6,744 bases of DNA from an uncultured Oscillospiraceae bacterium (GTDB lineage Bacteria > Bacillota > Clostridia > Oscillospirales > Oscillospiraceae): the NCBI GenBank assembly GCA_910577415.1, contig CAJTLK010000041.1:10013-16756 (forward strand), in the 5' to 3' direction. Numbering within the stretch: the stretch's first letter is position 1; every line of letters begins with the position of its first letter. Positions 6,676-6,744 of this stretch are shown here, one piece after another. Below the pieces are notes generated by a model. It made no database searches. It saw only the letters and a program-made list of their open reading frames with translations, and was not told the DNA's origin. Position numbers and translations under genes: made by a program.

Positions 6676-6744
6676 CCTCGTATGGGGGGAACTGCCGACC
6701 TCTGTCTTAGACCCGAAGCTCGGAATACCGCTCGGTATGCTCCG
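6676..6744. other. Intergenic end of window with a cut-off hairpin
   Basis: No gene is visible. CGGAATACCG (6721-6730) can pair with CGGTAT (6733-6738) and TCCG (6741-6744), with a 2-base loop and a GC bulge, and the window ends at the last paired base. It may be part of a longer hairpin or a dispersed palindromic repeat, which cannot be settled here. Confidence 0.3.

Overview
The window looks like chromosome of a GC-rich anaerobic Firmicute of the Clostridia, most like the Oscillospiraceae (Flavonifractor, Pseudoflavonifractor, Intestinimonas or Oscillibacter type). This is inferred from strong G/C at codon third positions, AGGAGG-type ribosome sites, AT-rich promoters of the sigma-A kind, and an ETF plus acyl-CoA dehydrogenase operon of the butyrate-forming type. 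No species can be named from the sequence alone.

Layout. 1-381 holds no gene. Its first 160 bases are C/T-rich and GC-rich; a perfect 15-bp palindrome then marks a sharp switch to AT-rich DNA with several repeated and inverted short motifs and a promoter. 382-1095 (+) encodes a LexA/CI-type repressor: an XRE helix-turn-helix fused to a self-cleaving S24 domain with all catalytic residues. 1150-1516 (+) holds a small, apparently split membrane protein gene. A 23-residue hydrophobic ORF with a good ribosome site stops at UGA, and a second hydrophobic segment plus a polar tail continues in the +1 frame. A strong hairpin at 1542-1570 can end transcription from both sides.

1602-4592 (-) is a compact operon read etfB, etfA, acyl-CoA dehydrogenase, with gaps of about 20 bases, good ribosome sites and a clear promoter at 4637-4665. 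The products form an electron transfer flavoprotein and its partner dehydrogenase. In butyrate-forming Clostridia such a set reduces crotonyl-CoA to butyryl-CoA with NADH and can reduce ferredoxin by electron bifurcation.

4593-5035 is a divergent control region. It carries the etfB promoter leftward and a near-consensus promoter rightward (TTGACG, 17 bases, TATAAT). A perfect 10-bp dyad lies upstream of the rightward promoter, and a terminator-like hairpin starts only about nine bases after its predicted start site. 5036-6619 (+) is a glutamine-hydrolysing asparagine synthetase, followed by a strong terminator at 6641-6673. The last 70 bases contain only part of a hairpin cut by the window edge.

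Most of the window is ordinary metabolism. The parts deserving a second look are the repressor with its motif-rich upstream DNA, the split two-helix membrane protein behind it, and the asparagine synthetase leader. I see no CRISPR array, insertion sequence, rRNA or tRNA, and nothing I can call a new system with confidence.
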